From contig JBIKMC010000097.1 of NCBI GenBank assembly GCA_044359405.1, forward strand, positions 1 through 11,757: a stretch of DNA of 11,757 bases, read 5' to 3'. Below, piece by piece: positions 1 to 7,259 of this stretch. The translations under genes and the position numbers were made by a program. The notes under the pieces were generated by a model that was given only the letters and a program-made list of their open reading frames with translations, searched no databases and had not been told where the DNA came from. Origin of the DNA: SYIM01 sp044359405. GTDB taxonomy: Bacteria > Pseudomonadota > Gammaproteobacteria > Burkholderiales > Burkholderiaceae_E. Position 1 is the stretch's first letter, and every line of letters begins with the position of its first letter.

Positions 1-1
1 C

Positions 2-709
2 CGCACGCTGGCCCTTTGGATGAGCTATGAGGACGTGATCCGGGTGGCCGACCTCAAGACTCGGGCCAGCAGACTTCTGCGTATTCGCCAGGAGGTAGCG
101 GCCAAGGACACCGACATCGTCCGCATCCACGAGCACCTGAGCCCTGGGCTTGATGAAATCGCAGCCATAGCCCCGGTTGCGTTCGGCCGTTGGTTGCGCA
201 GCCGCGCGCGTCGAACCCATCCGGTGGGCGCACGGGGCAAGGGGCTCACACTGCACACCACCTCGGTCTGCGGCTTCGCCGCCTTGCGTCTGCTCGGAGC
301 CCTGCGCGGGTTGCGCCCAAAATCGCTGCGCTTTATGGAAGAGCAGGCCGCCATAGAGCAGTGGCTGCAGGCGCTGCGCCTGGGCATTGCCCATCACAGC
401 GCGTGGGCGCTCAGTCTCGCGCAGCTGCCGCAGCTGAGAAAGGGCTATAGCGACACCTGGGAACGGGGCGTGGCCGCCTACGAAACCATCTTCGATGAGA
501 CCATCAGACCACTGATGCGAGGCCAGCGCCCGCCGTCTGACCACGACGCGAAAACCCTAGAAGAGGCTCGCCGGGCGGCGCTGGCTGACCCAAACCAGAG
601 TAGTCTTCAACGTGTCCTGGGGACGCAAGCCCACAACCTGCCCGCAGGTGTGCATCCGGTGCACTGGCGGCCACGGCAGGCTGCGCGCCCCCGCCAAACT
701 TCAGTCTGA
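2..709 (+). CDS. iorB: Indolepyruvate oxidoreductase beta subunit, 3' part (5' end outside window)
   Basis: The reading frame is open from the first complete codon, reading RTLALWMSYEDVIRVADLKT across the window edge, so the ATG at 20 is internal and the gene starts upstream. About 235 C-terminal residues are present. They match, by recognition, the conserved C-terminal region (DUF6537-like) of standalone IorB-type proteins: YEDVIRVADLKTRASR, an LHTTSVCGFAALRLL segment, an EEQAAIEQWL helix and the KGYSDTWERG motif near the end. The family oxidises aryl-pyruvates such as indolepyruvate to the acyl-CoA with the thiamine-dependent IorA subunit in the cytoplasm, in aromatic amino acid degradation. 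The catalytic POR-gamma domain expected at the N-terminus is not in the window. The stop at 707-709 is followed after 15 bp by a MAPEG gene, so the two may be co-transcribed. The alternative is the C-terminus of a fused IorAB protein. Confidence 0.8.
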   Translation, partial: RTLALWMSYEDVIRVADLKTRASRLLRIRQEVAAKDTDIVRIHEHLSPGLDEIAAIAPVAFGRWLRSRARRTHPVGARGKGLTLHTTSVCGFAALRLLGALRGLRPKSLRFMEEQAAIEQWLQALRLGIAHHSAWALSLAQLPQLRKGYSDTWERGVAAYETIFDETIRPLMRGQRPPSDHDAKTLEEARRAALADPNQSSLQRVLGTQAHNLPAGVHPVHWRPRQAARPRQTSV

Positions 710-724
710 GCACGGAGCGGTTCA

Positions 725-1108
725 ATGACGATTGCCTACTGGTGCGTACTGGCTGCGGCCCTGATGCCTTACCTTTTTGCGGGCGTCGCGAAGTTCGGCA
801 GCAAGCCCTATGACAATCGGGCGCCGCGCGAGTTCCTGGCCGGCCTTGAAGGCCATCAAAAACGCGCCAACTGGGCGCAAATGAACAGCTTCGAGGCCTT
901 TGCGCCCTTTGCCGCCGCAGTCATCATCGCGCATCTGGCTCAGGCTTCGCAGACCGGCATCAATAGCCTGGCGCTGACCTTTGTGCTGCTGCGACTGGGC
1001 TATGGCTGGGCCTATATCACTGACCGCCCCAGCCTGCGCAGCCTGCTCTGGATTGGGGCGGTCTTGTGCGTGATTGGCCTGTTTGTATTGGCAGCCCGCG
1101 CTACTTAA
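725..1108 (+). CDS. MAPEG-family integral membrane protein
   Basis: This 127-residue protein has four predicted membrane helices, at about residues 4-22, 55-74, 78-98 and 105-123, which is the layout of MAPEG proteins (membrane-associated proteins in eicosanoid and glutathione metabolism). The stretch HQKRANWAQMNSFEAFAPF (44-62), with Asn54 and Glu57 entering helix 2, resembles the family's conserved N-x-x-E region, which in characterised members helps bind glutathione. Length is typical. A GGAG Shine-Dalgarno seven bases before the ATG supports the start. It begins 15 bp after iorB and is probably in the same transcript. Its stop overlaps the stop of the convergent RraA-family gene by 8 bp. 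Bacterial MAPEG proteins mostly lack a proven substrate, so glutathione transferase or peroxidase activity is only a possibility. Confidence 0.85.
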   Translation: MTIAYWCVLAAALMPYLFAGVAKFGSKPYDNRAPREFLAGLEGHQKRANWAQMNSFEAFAPFAAAVIIAHLAQASQTGINSLALTFVLLRLGYGWAYITDRPSLRSLLWIGAVLCVIGLFVLAARAT

Positions 1109-1751
1109 GCCAGGCCGGCAGGCGCAGGCCCCCACGAACCGCCGCGTCGGCGGCGGCCTCGGCCTCTTTGACGGCAGGCAGTCGTTGCAATACCGCCTCG
1201 ACCCGGGCCCTGGGCACCACGACGACACCGTCGATATCGGCGATCACGATGTCGCCGCTGGCCACCGAATAACCGGCCAGTGAGATCGGAAAGCCAATGG
1301 TTCCGGGGCCGCTTCGGTGGGGCGAGTTGGGCGTTACCCCCATGGCCCAAGCGGGCAATCCCACGGCCCGAATGCCGTTGAGGTCGCGCACGCAGCCATC
1401 GGTGACAAAACCCACGGCGCCGCTATTGCGCGCCATGCCCAGCACCAAGTCACCGGTCACAGCGCAAGCGGTGAAGCCGCCCGTGGTGACCACCAGCACA
1501 TCACCGGGCTGAACATCCTTAAGCGCATGCACCAGCGCGAGGTTATCGGCAGGGCCTGCATCGACCGTCACCGCCACGCCGCAAAAGGCATATTGCTCGG
1601 CGATGGCAGGTCTGAGCCTGAAGTCGAGGCCACCTGAACCGCCCATCGCATCGACGATGAACCCGGTGGGCGTGCCGCGCAGGGCCGTAACCCAGTCAGC
1701 CGGCGGACGCTCAATGGGCTGGCGCTGAATGGCGGGGACTTCATCAAGCAT
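1101..1751 (-). CDS. RraA / HMG-aldolase family protein
   Basis: The 216-residue protein has the RraA-like swivelling fold shared by 4-hydroxy-4-methyl-2-oxoglutarate (HMG) aldolase, oxaloacetate decarboxylases and the RNase E regulator RraA. Visible motifs are ADNLALVHALKDVQPGDVLV (68-87), a Gly-Asp at 100-101, GFVTDGCVRD (114-123) with the substrate/metal pair Arg122-Asp123, and GDIVIADIDGVVVVP (166-180). The frame is open upstream to 1847, but the ATG at 1751 is chosen because AGGAGG sits seven bases before it and the family fold begins soon after. Presence of Arg-Asp argues for a metal-dependent pyruvate aldolase/decarboxylase rather than an RNase E regulator. However, the third residue after Asp123 is Gly, where HMG aldolases usually have an acidic residue, so the substrate is uncertain. 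The gene is monocistronic and divergent from the lipoprotein gene. Confidence 0.85.
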   Translation of the reverse strand: MLDEVPAIQRQPIERPPADWVTALRGTPTGFIVDAMGGSGGLDFRLRPAIAEQYAFCGVAVTVDAGPADNLALVHALKDVQPGDVLVVTTGGFTACAVTGDLVLGMARNSGAVGFVTDGCVRDLNGIRAVGLPAWAMGVTPNSPHRSGPGTIGFPISLAGYSVASGDIVIADIDGVVVVPRARVEAVLQRLPAVKEAEAAADAAVRGGLRLPAWLK

Positions 1752-1770
1752 GGCTAAACCTCCTGAAACA

Positions 1771-1799
1771 ATGAAATAGCTCAATCGGGCTGATGTTAA
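1771..1799 (-). promoter_or_regulatory. Possible sigma-70 promoter of the RraA-family gene
   Basis: On the minus strand TTAACA (1799-1794, five of six matches to the -35 consensus) is followed by a 17-base spacer and TTTCAT (1776-1771, four of six to the -10). Transcription would start just at the Shine-Dalgarno, leaving a very short leader, which weakens the call. It rests on pattern matching only. Confidence 0.22.
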
Positions 1800-1835
1800 C
1801 GGCTTGTGCCGATCAATGCGCCTAAAATATGCGGC

Positions 1836-2801
1836 ATGAGAAATCAACGCGTCCTAGGTGCTTCGTGGACCTTCACACTGATGATGCTGGGCGCCTGCGG
1901 CGGTGGTGGTGGACCATCGACCGAGTCCGCTGACAAAGACCCGAACAACCCGGGTGTCAACCCCACCTTATCGGTAGAAATCACGTCAGAGCCCAGCCCA
2001 CCAATGTATTTCGCACCGAATACCTTCGTTGTCACAGGCGACGGTGTCTACGATCTCAGCGTTTCCGCCCAGGGAGCCTGTGCCAGTGTCACCGAGATCG
2101 CGAGCACTTCGGGCGGCCAGCGACGCTTCACCTGCAGGCCCGACAGAATCGGCGTTGATGCCATCGCGATCACTGCGCGCAACCCCCAGACCCAGACGCA
2201 GAAGGCGCAGGCTTTCACCATTCCCAAGCCGCAGGTGACCTTAGCGACATCACTGGGGCCGCTGGTGGTCACGCTTGAGCCTGAAAGGGCTCCGCTGTCG
2301 ACCAATAACTTCCTCGAAGTCGTCGCGACGGGCTTCTACGACGGTACATCCATTCATGAAGCCGCCGAAGGAAACCGGGTTCTCGGGGGGCTTTACAAAC
2401 TGGTCGGCAATACCTGGTCACGCCAGCCATTTGCGGCGCTGCCGCCAGTCAAGTTCGAATCACCTCTGACGACCGGGCTGTCGAATACCGCCGGAACCCT
2501 CGCGGTCTATCGTGAGGGAGCTGCCCTGCTCGACTCTGGCACCACAGGCTTTCTCATCAATCTGGGCAATCACGGCACCGACGCCAACGGCAATATCGCG
2601 GTCAACAACAACCGCGATGGCAAATCAACCCGGGACATCAGTGCCTATGCCGTATTTGGAAGCGTCAATGCCGAGGGCTACGATCGTGTCAATACCGCGG
2701 CGCGCACCTCACAACCGGGCCAGCTCGCCGGCCCTGAATCTCCGACTTACATGATTCCCGCCATCCCCATCAGCATCTCGACTGCTCGTCAGACCCGCTA
2801 A
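1836..2801 (+). CDS. Lipoprotein with Ig-like region and degenerate cyclophilin (PPIase) domain
   Basis: This is a 321-residue predicted lipoprotein. MRNQR, a hydrophobic stretch and the lipobox LGAC (18-21) form a type II signal peptide; Gly follows the Cys, so outer-membrane sorting is likely. A glycine run and a flexible acidic linker lead to a beta-rich Ig-like segment (about 43-130) with two cysteines (82, 100) that could form a disulfide. Residues 132-320 follow the cyclophilin plan: VTLATSLGPLVVTLEPERAP, STNNFLEVVATGFYDGT, NTAGTLAVYR, GFLINL and YAVFGSV. The catalytic FHR motif reads IHE, so the essential Arg is Glu, and the usual Phe and Gln downstream are Asn and Leu. Prolyl isomerase activity is therefore doubtful. 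A GTG at 1806 would lengthen the N-terminus by ten residues, but the ATG at 1836 gives a clean signal peptide. No Shine-Dalgarno is visible at either. PanE-like follows after 27 bp. Confidence 0.8.
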   Translation: MRNQRVLGASWTFTLMMLGACGGGGGPSTESADKDPNNPGVNPTLSVEITSEPSPPMYFAPNTFVVTGDGVYDLSVSAQGACASVTEIASTSGGQRRFTCRPDRIGVDAIAITARNPQTQTQKAQAFTIPKPQVTLATSLGPLVVTLEPERAPLSTNNFLEVVATGFYDGTSIHEAAEGNRVLGGLYKLVGNTWSRQPFAALPPVKFESPLTTGLSNTAGTLAVYREGAALLDSGTTGFLINLGNHGTDANGNIAVNNNRDGKSTRDISAYAVFGSVNAEGYDRVNTAARTSQPGQLAGPESPTYMIPAIPISISTARQTR

Positions 2802-2828
2802 GGGTCGCCACCTCGAAAAAATCCAATC

Positions 2829-3818
2829 ATGAAAGTCGCCATCCTCGGTACCGGTGCCATGGGCACGATTTTTGGCGTCGCACTGGCTCGCAGTGGCGCC
2901 CAAGTCGTGTGCTATGACGTTCGCGCTGATGTCATCGACTCGATCCGCACACACGGTCTTCGCCTCAGTGGCGTATCGGGCGAGCACTGTCTTCGCGTAC
3001 CCGCGCATACAAGGCCCGAAGACATCGGCACCGTCGACCTCGCCCTGGTTCTGGTTGATAGCTCAGCCACCGCGCAGGCGGCCGAGGTTGCGGCCCGATG
3101 CCTGTCGCCTGAGGGCTACGCGCTCACGCTACAAAACGGTATCGGCAATCTTGAAGCCCTGGTCGCACGACTGGGCGTGGGGCGGGTCGCGGCAGGCATC
3201 ACCTACAACAGTGGTGCTGGCATCGCGCCAGGTCATGCCCGACATACGAATGCGGGTCATACCGTGATAGGTGAAGCCAGCGGCCCGATCAGTCAGCGCC
3301 TGCGGCAGCTGGCGGCCAGCTTCGAGGCGGGCGGGATCCCCATCACGCTCTCCGATGCGGTCGCGGGCCACATCTGGAGCAAGTTCGTGCACAACTGCGC
3401 GATCAATCCGGTATCGGCCCTGACAGCACTTCGACCCGGTGAGATCTGGGGCGACCCGGCAGCGCGTCAGCTGATCGAACGCGTCATCGATGAAATTCTC
3501 GCGGTGGTTCAGGCTGCGGGCATTCATCTGCCTGAGCACGATCCTCGGTCCGAAATCCTTGAGCATTGCCGTGTGCGCTATAACCGGCCGTCCATGCTGC
3601 AGCATCGGCTCGCCGGGCGCACCACCGAGATTGGGGCGCTCAATGAAGCACTGATCCGGCGTGCGCGCGAATTGGGCATCGCCACCCCAGTAAACGAAAC
3701 CATCGTGCTGGCCATCCGCGCGATGCAGGCCTCAGACGGCGGACGCGACCGTGAGCTCGACGAGGCAGCACTTGAGGCCGCTGCGGTTCATCAGCAGAGG
3801 CCTCACGCGACCGACTGA
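2829..3818 (+). CDS. Ketopantoate reductase family protein (PanE/ApbA-like)
   Basis: This 329-residue cytoplasmic dehydrogenase has an N-terminal Rossmann fold with GTGAMG at 7-12 for NADP(H), the LQNGIGN motif with Asn103, and the C-terminal helical domain with WSKFVHNCAINPVSALT (183-199). In that segment Lys185 corresponds to the catalytic Lys. SMLQHRLAGRTTEIGALNE (255-273) carries the conserved Glu267 of the family. Length is slightly above E. coli PanE. The reaction in true PanE is NADPH reduction of 2-dehydropantoate to pantoate for CoA synthesis. No pantothenate gene lies nearby, and this superfamily includes catabolic reductases of other 2-oxo acids, so a different substrate is quite possible. 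The ATG at 2829 gives the canonical N-terminus, but the Shine-Dalgarno is weak. Its 3' end overlaps the convergent amidase gene by 16 bp. Confidence 0.87.
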   Translation: MKVAILGTGAMGTIFGVALARSGAQVVCYDVRADVIDSIRTHGLRLSGVSGEHCLRVPAHTRPEDIGTVDLALVLVDSSATAQAAEVAARCLSPEGYALTLQNGIGNLEALVARLGVGRVAAGITYNSGAGIAPGHARHTNAGHTVIGEASGPISQRLRQLAASFEAGGIPITLSDAVAGHIWSKFVHNCAINPVSALTALRPGEIWGDPAARQLIERVIDEILAVVQAAGIHLPEHDPRSEILEHCRVRYNRPSMLQHRLAGRTTEIGALNEALIRRARELGIATPVNETIVLAIRAMQASDGGRDRELDEAALEAAAVHQQRPHATD

Positions 3819-5320
3819 CGCGCCGCCATCGGTGGATGCGTCACAATCTGCTTGAGCTCTGGCCGAGCCCGCATCAGTTGCGACAGATCAGGGCGCGGTC
3901 GGGCAAGCGCAGGCTCAGACGCCGTTGACTGCTCCAGAGCGTGAGCCATGGCCAGCAGCCGCGCATCGCCTCTGAACGGCCCGACCAGCTGAAGACCAAA
4001 AGGCATGCCCTTTTCGTCCAGACCGCAGGGCAGGCTGAGCGCCGGATGGGCTGTGAGGGTGATGGCGTAGGTCGGCGCCACCCACTCGTAGTAGTTACGC
4101 ATGGTGCGCCCACCAACCTCGGTCGCATAGAGCGTCGGCCAGGGCAAGGGCGAAATGGAACATACCGGTGCGATCAGCAGGTCGTAGCGCTCGTACACTG
4201 ACTGAAGACTGCGCATGATGCGGGTCTGCTCCTCGTGCGCCCAGGCGCGGTCGGCCAGACTGATGCCTGATGCGATTTCAAGGTTGGCCCGTATGTTGGG
4301 GCTCAGGGTCTCGGGCGCTTCGCGTACGATTTTCGAAAACGAGGCCACAAAGGCTTCAGCTCGCGCAATATCAAACGTGCGGTCAACCTCTCCGAGTTCC
4401 AGTGCCACGGGCTCGCAGCACGCCACCCGGTCAGCGATGCTTGCCATCCGCGACCGGAACACCCGGCGGATATCATCATCGATTGCGCAAAAGCCCAGAT
4501 CTTCGGTGTATGCGATTCGCAGCGTCGACAGGTCAATCGACTCAAGCGGCCAGAAGTCGCCAGGCCGCGCGTCGTATGACAGAGGATCGCCCGCATCCAG
4601 CCCCGTCATGGCTGACAAGAGCAGCGCCATATCGGCAATGCTGCGCGCCATGGGGCCGACCACAGACAACGCGGACCATCCCAGCGAGCGCGCGGTATCC
4701 GCTACCAGCCCCGCCGACGGACGCAGGCCAGCAACACCACACATGGCAGCCGGAATACGCAGGGAGCCCCCCAGATCAGTGCCTGTGGCCAGCGGCAGCA
4801 TGCCCGTGGCCAGTGCGACGGTTGAGCCCCCCGATGAGCCGCCGGCATTCAGCGTCGGGTTGAAGGGATTGCCCGTCGCACCCCAGACCGCATTCTGCGT
4901 GTTGGCCCCAGCACCCATGTCAGGCGTATTGGTCTTGGCGGCAATGATGGCGCCTGCCTTTCGAAGACGGCTGACCATGCTGTGATCGTGCGCGGGCACG
5001 TGATCCCGGAACCGGACATTACCGTAAGTGGTCAGAAGGCCCTCAGTCTCCTGCAGGTCCTTGATCCCCACGGGTAATCCGTGCAGGGCTCCCAGAGGCT
5101 CACCCCGCACGACCGCCTCACCCGCCTGGCGGGCAGCAGCCCGAGCCCGTTCGAAATCGGTGGCGGCCAGCGCATTGACCGCAGGGTTGACCGCATCAGC
5201 ACGGGCGATGCAGGCATCCAGCACCTCAAGGGGTGAGACCGCTCGTGCACCGATTAAACGCCGTAACTCCAACGCGCTCAGATCAGCGAGATCCGATGAA
5301 AACTGCCCTGCTGCTGTCAT
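3803..5320 (-). CDS. Amidase-signature (AS) family amidase
   Basis: The 505-residue enzyme hydrolyses a C-N amide bond with the Ser-cisSer-Lys triad of the amidase-signature family. Lys87 lies in LPVGIKD, the cis-Ser is in AGGSSGGS (Ser162/163), and the nucleophile Ser186 is in GTDLGGSLRIPAA. The C-terminal ALSLPCGLDEKGMPFGLQLV is also typical. It looks cytoplasmic, with no signal peptide. The frame is open to an ATG at 5377, but the ATG at 5320 is preferred because GGAGAAGG lies just upstream and family homology starts there. The physiological substrate (aliphatic, aryl or peptide amide) cannot be read from sequence. It is not GatA: no gatB or gatC neighbours are present. The gene converges on the PanE-like gene with overlapping stops, and lies 146 bp downstream of cfa on the same strand. 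Confidence 0.9.
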   Translation of the reverse strand: MTAAGQFSSDLADLSALELRRLIGARAVSPLEVLDACIARADAVNPAVNALAATDFERARAAARQAGEAVVRGEPLGALHGLPVGIKDLQETEGLLTTYGNVRFRDHVPAHDHSMVSRLRKAGAIIAAKTNTPDMGAGANTQNAVWGATGNPFNPTLNAGGSSGGSTVALATGMLPLATGTDLGGSLRIPAAMCGVAGLRPSAGLVADTARSLGWSALSVVGPMARSIADMALLLSAMTGLDAGDPLSYDARPGDFWPLESIDLSTLRIAYTEDLGFCAIDDDIRRVFRSRMASIADRVACCEPVALELGEVDRTFDIARAEAFVASFSKIVREAPETLSPNIRANLEIASGISLADRAWAHEEQTRIMRSLQSVYERYDLLIAPVCSISPLPWPTLYATEVGGRTMRNYYEWVAPTYAITLTAHPALSLPCGLDEKGMPFGLQLVGPFRGDARLLAMAHALEQSTASEPALARPRPDLSQLMRARPELKQIVTHPPMAARQSVA

Positions 5321-5466
5321 GCCCTTCTCCAGTCCCTGCGCGCAGGCACCGATGACCTGCAATGTCGAATCGCGCATTCTAATGAGAGCGAGCGTGCGCA
5401 GCGGACCAAGGCAGCAGGGCTTGGCCCATCAACCAGACAAGATAGGTCGCGCGCAAAGCGCCCGGC
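5321..5466. other. Intergenic gap between amidase and cfa
   Basis: A short spacer with no credible coding. A TAGAAT hexamer on the minus strand (5381-5376) resembles a -10 box for the amidase gene, but no matching -35 is found at 16-18 bases. No convincing terminator for cfa is visible; a short GCGC-TTT-GCGC hairpin just after the cfa stop has no clear T-run. Confidence 0.4.
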
Positions 5467-6648
5467 TTAACGCAGCGGCCGTCGATACCCGCCCGGCTTA
5501 CCTCGCGGCGACATCACAAACTGCCACAGCTGATTGTCGCGTGCGCGAAAAGTGCCTGCGCACGCCAGCAGGTAGTACCGCCACATCCGATAAAAACCTG
5601 CCGGATAGTCCTGTTGCAGCGAAGGCCACGCGTTTTCAAAATTGCGATGCCAGGCCATCAGGGTACGGTCGTAGTCAGCGCCGAAATTGTGCAGGTCTTC
5701 AATGACGAAGAAGGCCTCTGCCGCATCGCTGATCTCGCCGATCGCGGGCAGGCTGCCATTGGGGAAAATATACTTTTCAATCCACGGGTCTACGCCCAAA
5801 CCCCGTCGGTTTTTGCCGATGGTGTGCAAGAGCATCAGACCGTCGGGCAACAAATGACGGGCCGCCGTCGCGAAGAAACTTCGATAGTTTTTAAGACCCA
5901 CGTGCTCGAACATGCCAACAGAGGCGACTCGATCAAAGCCGCGGCCCGGCTCGGCACTGAACCGGCGATAGTCAACCAGCTCGACCCTGATGGGTAGCCC
6001 CTGCGAACGCTGTCTGACAAACTCGGCCTGCTCGCGCGAGATGGTCAGTCCGAGGCAATGCGCTCCGTAATGCTCAGCAGCATGACGCATCAGCCCTCCC
6101 CAACCGCAACCAATATCCAACAGGCGCATACCGGGCTGCAGGCCCAACTTGCGACAGACCAGATCATGCTTGGCTGCTTGCGCCTCATCGAGCGTTTGGG
6201 CATCGGCCCAATAGCCGCAGCTATAGGCCATCAATGGGCCCAGCATGCGTTCAAACAGCCCATTGCCCAGATCATAGTGCTCGCGCCCTACCTGCCAGGC
6301 ACGACGAACCGACTGAGGGTTACCCAGGCGCGCCCTTAACGCCAGCCAGACGAGGCCACGGTGTTTGACCTCCAGGTCCAATCGCGCAGACAGCATGCGG
6401 GCGATGAGGGCGTCGATCTCTGCGCAGTCCCACCAACCCTGCTGGTAGCTTTCGCCCAGCCCAAGACTGCCCTGAGTGAGAACGCGCGAAAAAAAATCGG
6501 CATGATGTACCTGCAGATCCCAGGGGCGCGACCCGCCGATCTGAATATCGGCTCGCGACAGAAGGTCGCCCACCACCTGCTCCAGGCGACTCTTGCTTTC
6601 GACGACGGGAGTTTCCGCATGGATCACTTCTTCAGGGCCCATGTTCAT
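5467..6648 (-). CDS. cfa: Cyclopropane-fatty-acyl-phospholipid synthase
   Basis: This 393-residue protein, close to E. coli Cfa in length, methylenates cis double bonds of membrane phospholipid acyl chains using S-adenosylmethionine. The membrane-contacting N-terminal domain covers about residues 20-115. The methyltransferase domain shows GREHYDLGN (121-129), AYSCGYW (141-147), the SAM-binding LLDIGCGWGGL (176-186), MFEHVG (246-251) and LLHTIG (273-278). Cys144, Glu248, His275 and probably Tyr326 match the residues that hold the catalytic bicarbonate in characterised enzymes, so it should be active. The start has GGAGGT five bases upstream (6659-6654); a second ATG two codons in is a minor alternative. 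It is divergent from the YgiN-like gene and is probably transcribed from its own promoter. The family usually acts in stationary-phase and acid stress. Confidence 0.95.
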   Translation of the reverse strand: MNMGPEEVIHAETPVVESKSRLEQVVGDLLSRADIQIGGSRPWDLQVHHADFFSRVLTQGSLGLGESYQQGWWDCAEIDALIARMLSARLDLEVKHRGLVWLALRARLGNPQSVRRAWQVGREHYDLGNGLFERMLGPLMAYSCGYWADAQTLDEAQAAKHDLVCRKLGLQPGMRLLDIGCGWGGLMRHAAEHYGAHCLGLTISREQAEFVRQRSQGLPIRVELVDYRRFSAEPGRGFDRVASVGMFEHVGLKNYRSFFATAARHLLPDGLMLLHTIGKNRRGLGVDPWIEKYIFPNGSLPAIGEISDAAEAFFVIEDLHNFGADYDRTLMAWHRNFENAWPSLQQDYPAGFYRMWRYYLLACAGTFRARDNQLWQFVMSPRGKPGGYRRPLR

Positions 6649-6676
6649 AGCCGACCTCCGCGTGTTGACCCTGAAA

Positions 6677-6682
6677 ATTATC
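6677..6682 (-). promoter_or_regulatory. Possible -10 element upstream of cfa
   Basis: GATAAT on the minus strand, five of six matches to the -10 consensus, lies 28 bases upstream of the cfa start in the 161-bp divergent region. No good -35 is present at 16-18 bases, so the call is weak. Confidence 0.25.
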
Positions 6683-6768
6683 GCGATCCTCGGTCGCTAT
6701 GAATCGCCTGAACGATCGGGGGCCATGCGGTTCATCAAACACGCTTCAGACTCGACAGCGCCCTGGGT

Positions 6769-6797
6769 TTGAGTAGGATCAAACCCCGCACCCTTAT
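6769..6797 (+). promoter_or_regulatory. Possible promoter of the YgiN-like gene
   Basis: TTGAGT (6769-6774), a 17-base spacer and CCTTAT (6792-6797) precede the start codon at 6810. The -35 is good but the -10 matches only three of six positions, so this is a tentative call. Confidence 0.22.
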
Positions 6798-6809
6798 CGG
6801 AGACCGAAC

Positions 6810-7121
6810 ATGATTCATGTACTCGCCATGATTACCGCCAAGCCCGGAATGCGCGACGCCGTGCTCGAAGCCTTTCGCGCCAATGTGCCTGCAGTGCTTG
6901 CCGAAGAGGGCTGCATTGAATACGGCGCGGTGGTGGACAACCAGCCGGCGGCCAGCTTTCAGGCCGCCCTGGGCCCAGACACCTTTGTCGTCATCGAAAA
7001 ATGGGCCAGCCTCGATGCCCTGAAGGCGCATGCCGCGGCGCCCCACATGCAGGCCTATGGAGCCCGTACCCGTGACATGGTTGCGAGTCGAGCGATTCAC
7101 ATCTTGTCACCTGCTTCATAG
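6810..7121 (+). CDS. Antibiotic biosynthesis monooxygenase (ABM) domain protein, YgiN-like putative quinol monooxygenase
   Basis: A 103-residue single-domain protein of the dimeric alpha-beta ferredoxin-like fold. It begins with the strand MIHVLAMITAKPGMRDA, contains EEGCIEYGAVVD (32-43), then FVVIEKWASLDALKAHAAAP (59-78) followed by HMQA, which is the signature region of YgiN/LsrG-type ABM proteins. Such cofactor-free enzymes oxidise quinols or isomerise small oxo compounds in the cytoplasm; the exact substrate here is unknown. GGAG seven bases before the ATG supports the start. It is divergent from cfa and stands 178 bp before the uspA start. A link to redox or quinone stress is inference from the family. 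Confidence 0.88.
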   Translation: MIHVLAMITAKPGMRDAVLEAFRANVPAVLAEEGCIEYGAVVDNQPAASFQAALGPDTFVVIEKWASLDALKAHAAAPHMQAYGARTRDMVASRAIHILSPAS

Positions 7122-7154
7122 CCGCGCTTCTCAGCGCCGCGCGAAAGCGCATGC

Positions 7155-7194
7155 GTGGCGATTCGCACAAGGCCCTCGCGCCACTTAGTGTTTT
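7155..7194 (+). terminator. Weak candidate terminator after the YgiN-like gene
   Basis: GTGGCG (7155-7160) pairs with CGCCAC (7179-7184) around an 18-base loop, and TTTT follows at 7191-7194 after six bases. The long loop and the gap before the T-run make it doubtful. A smaller GCGC-GAAA-GCGC tetraloop hairpin lies just upstream at 7139-7150. Confidence 0.22.
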
Positions 7195-7259
7195 CCCGTG
7201 ATCAGGCCGACCGGTCATCATGACGACCCCAAGATGGGCTAGCATCAATTGACCACGGA

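Noticed and set aside
4215..4985. 256-residue open frame on the plus strand
   Set aside because: It lies entirely antisense to the amidase gene, whose catalytic motifs are intact; its translation is Ser/Ala/Arg-rich with no recognisable motif.
5321..5377. Longer amidase start at 5377
   Set aside because: The extra 19 residues have no Shine-Dalgarno and precede the conserved N-terminus; the ATG at 5320 has GGAGAAGG just upstream.
5028..5705. 225-residue open frame on the plus strand
   Set aside because: It spans antisense amidase sequence, the gap and antisense cfa; no Shine-Dalgarno or domain. It is a GC-rich shadow frame.
7249..7254. TTGACC as a -35 box for uspA
   Set aside because: No -10-like hexamer lies at a 16-18 base spacing.
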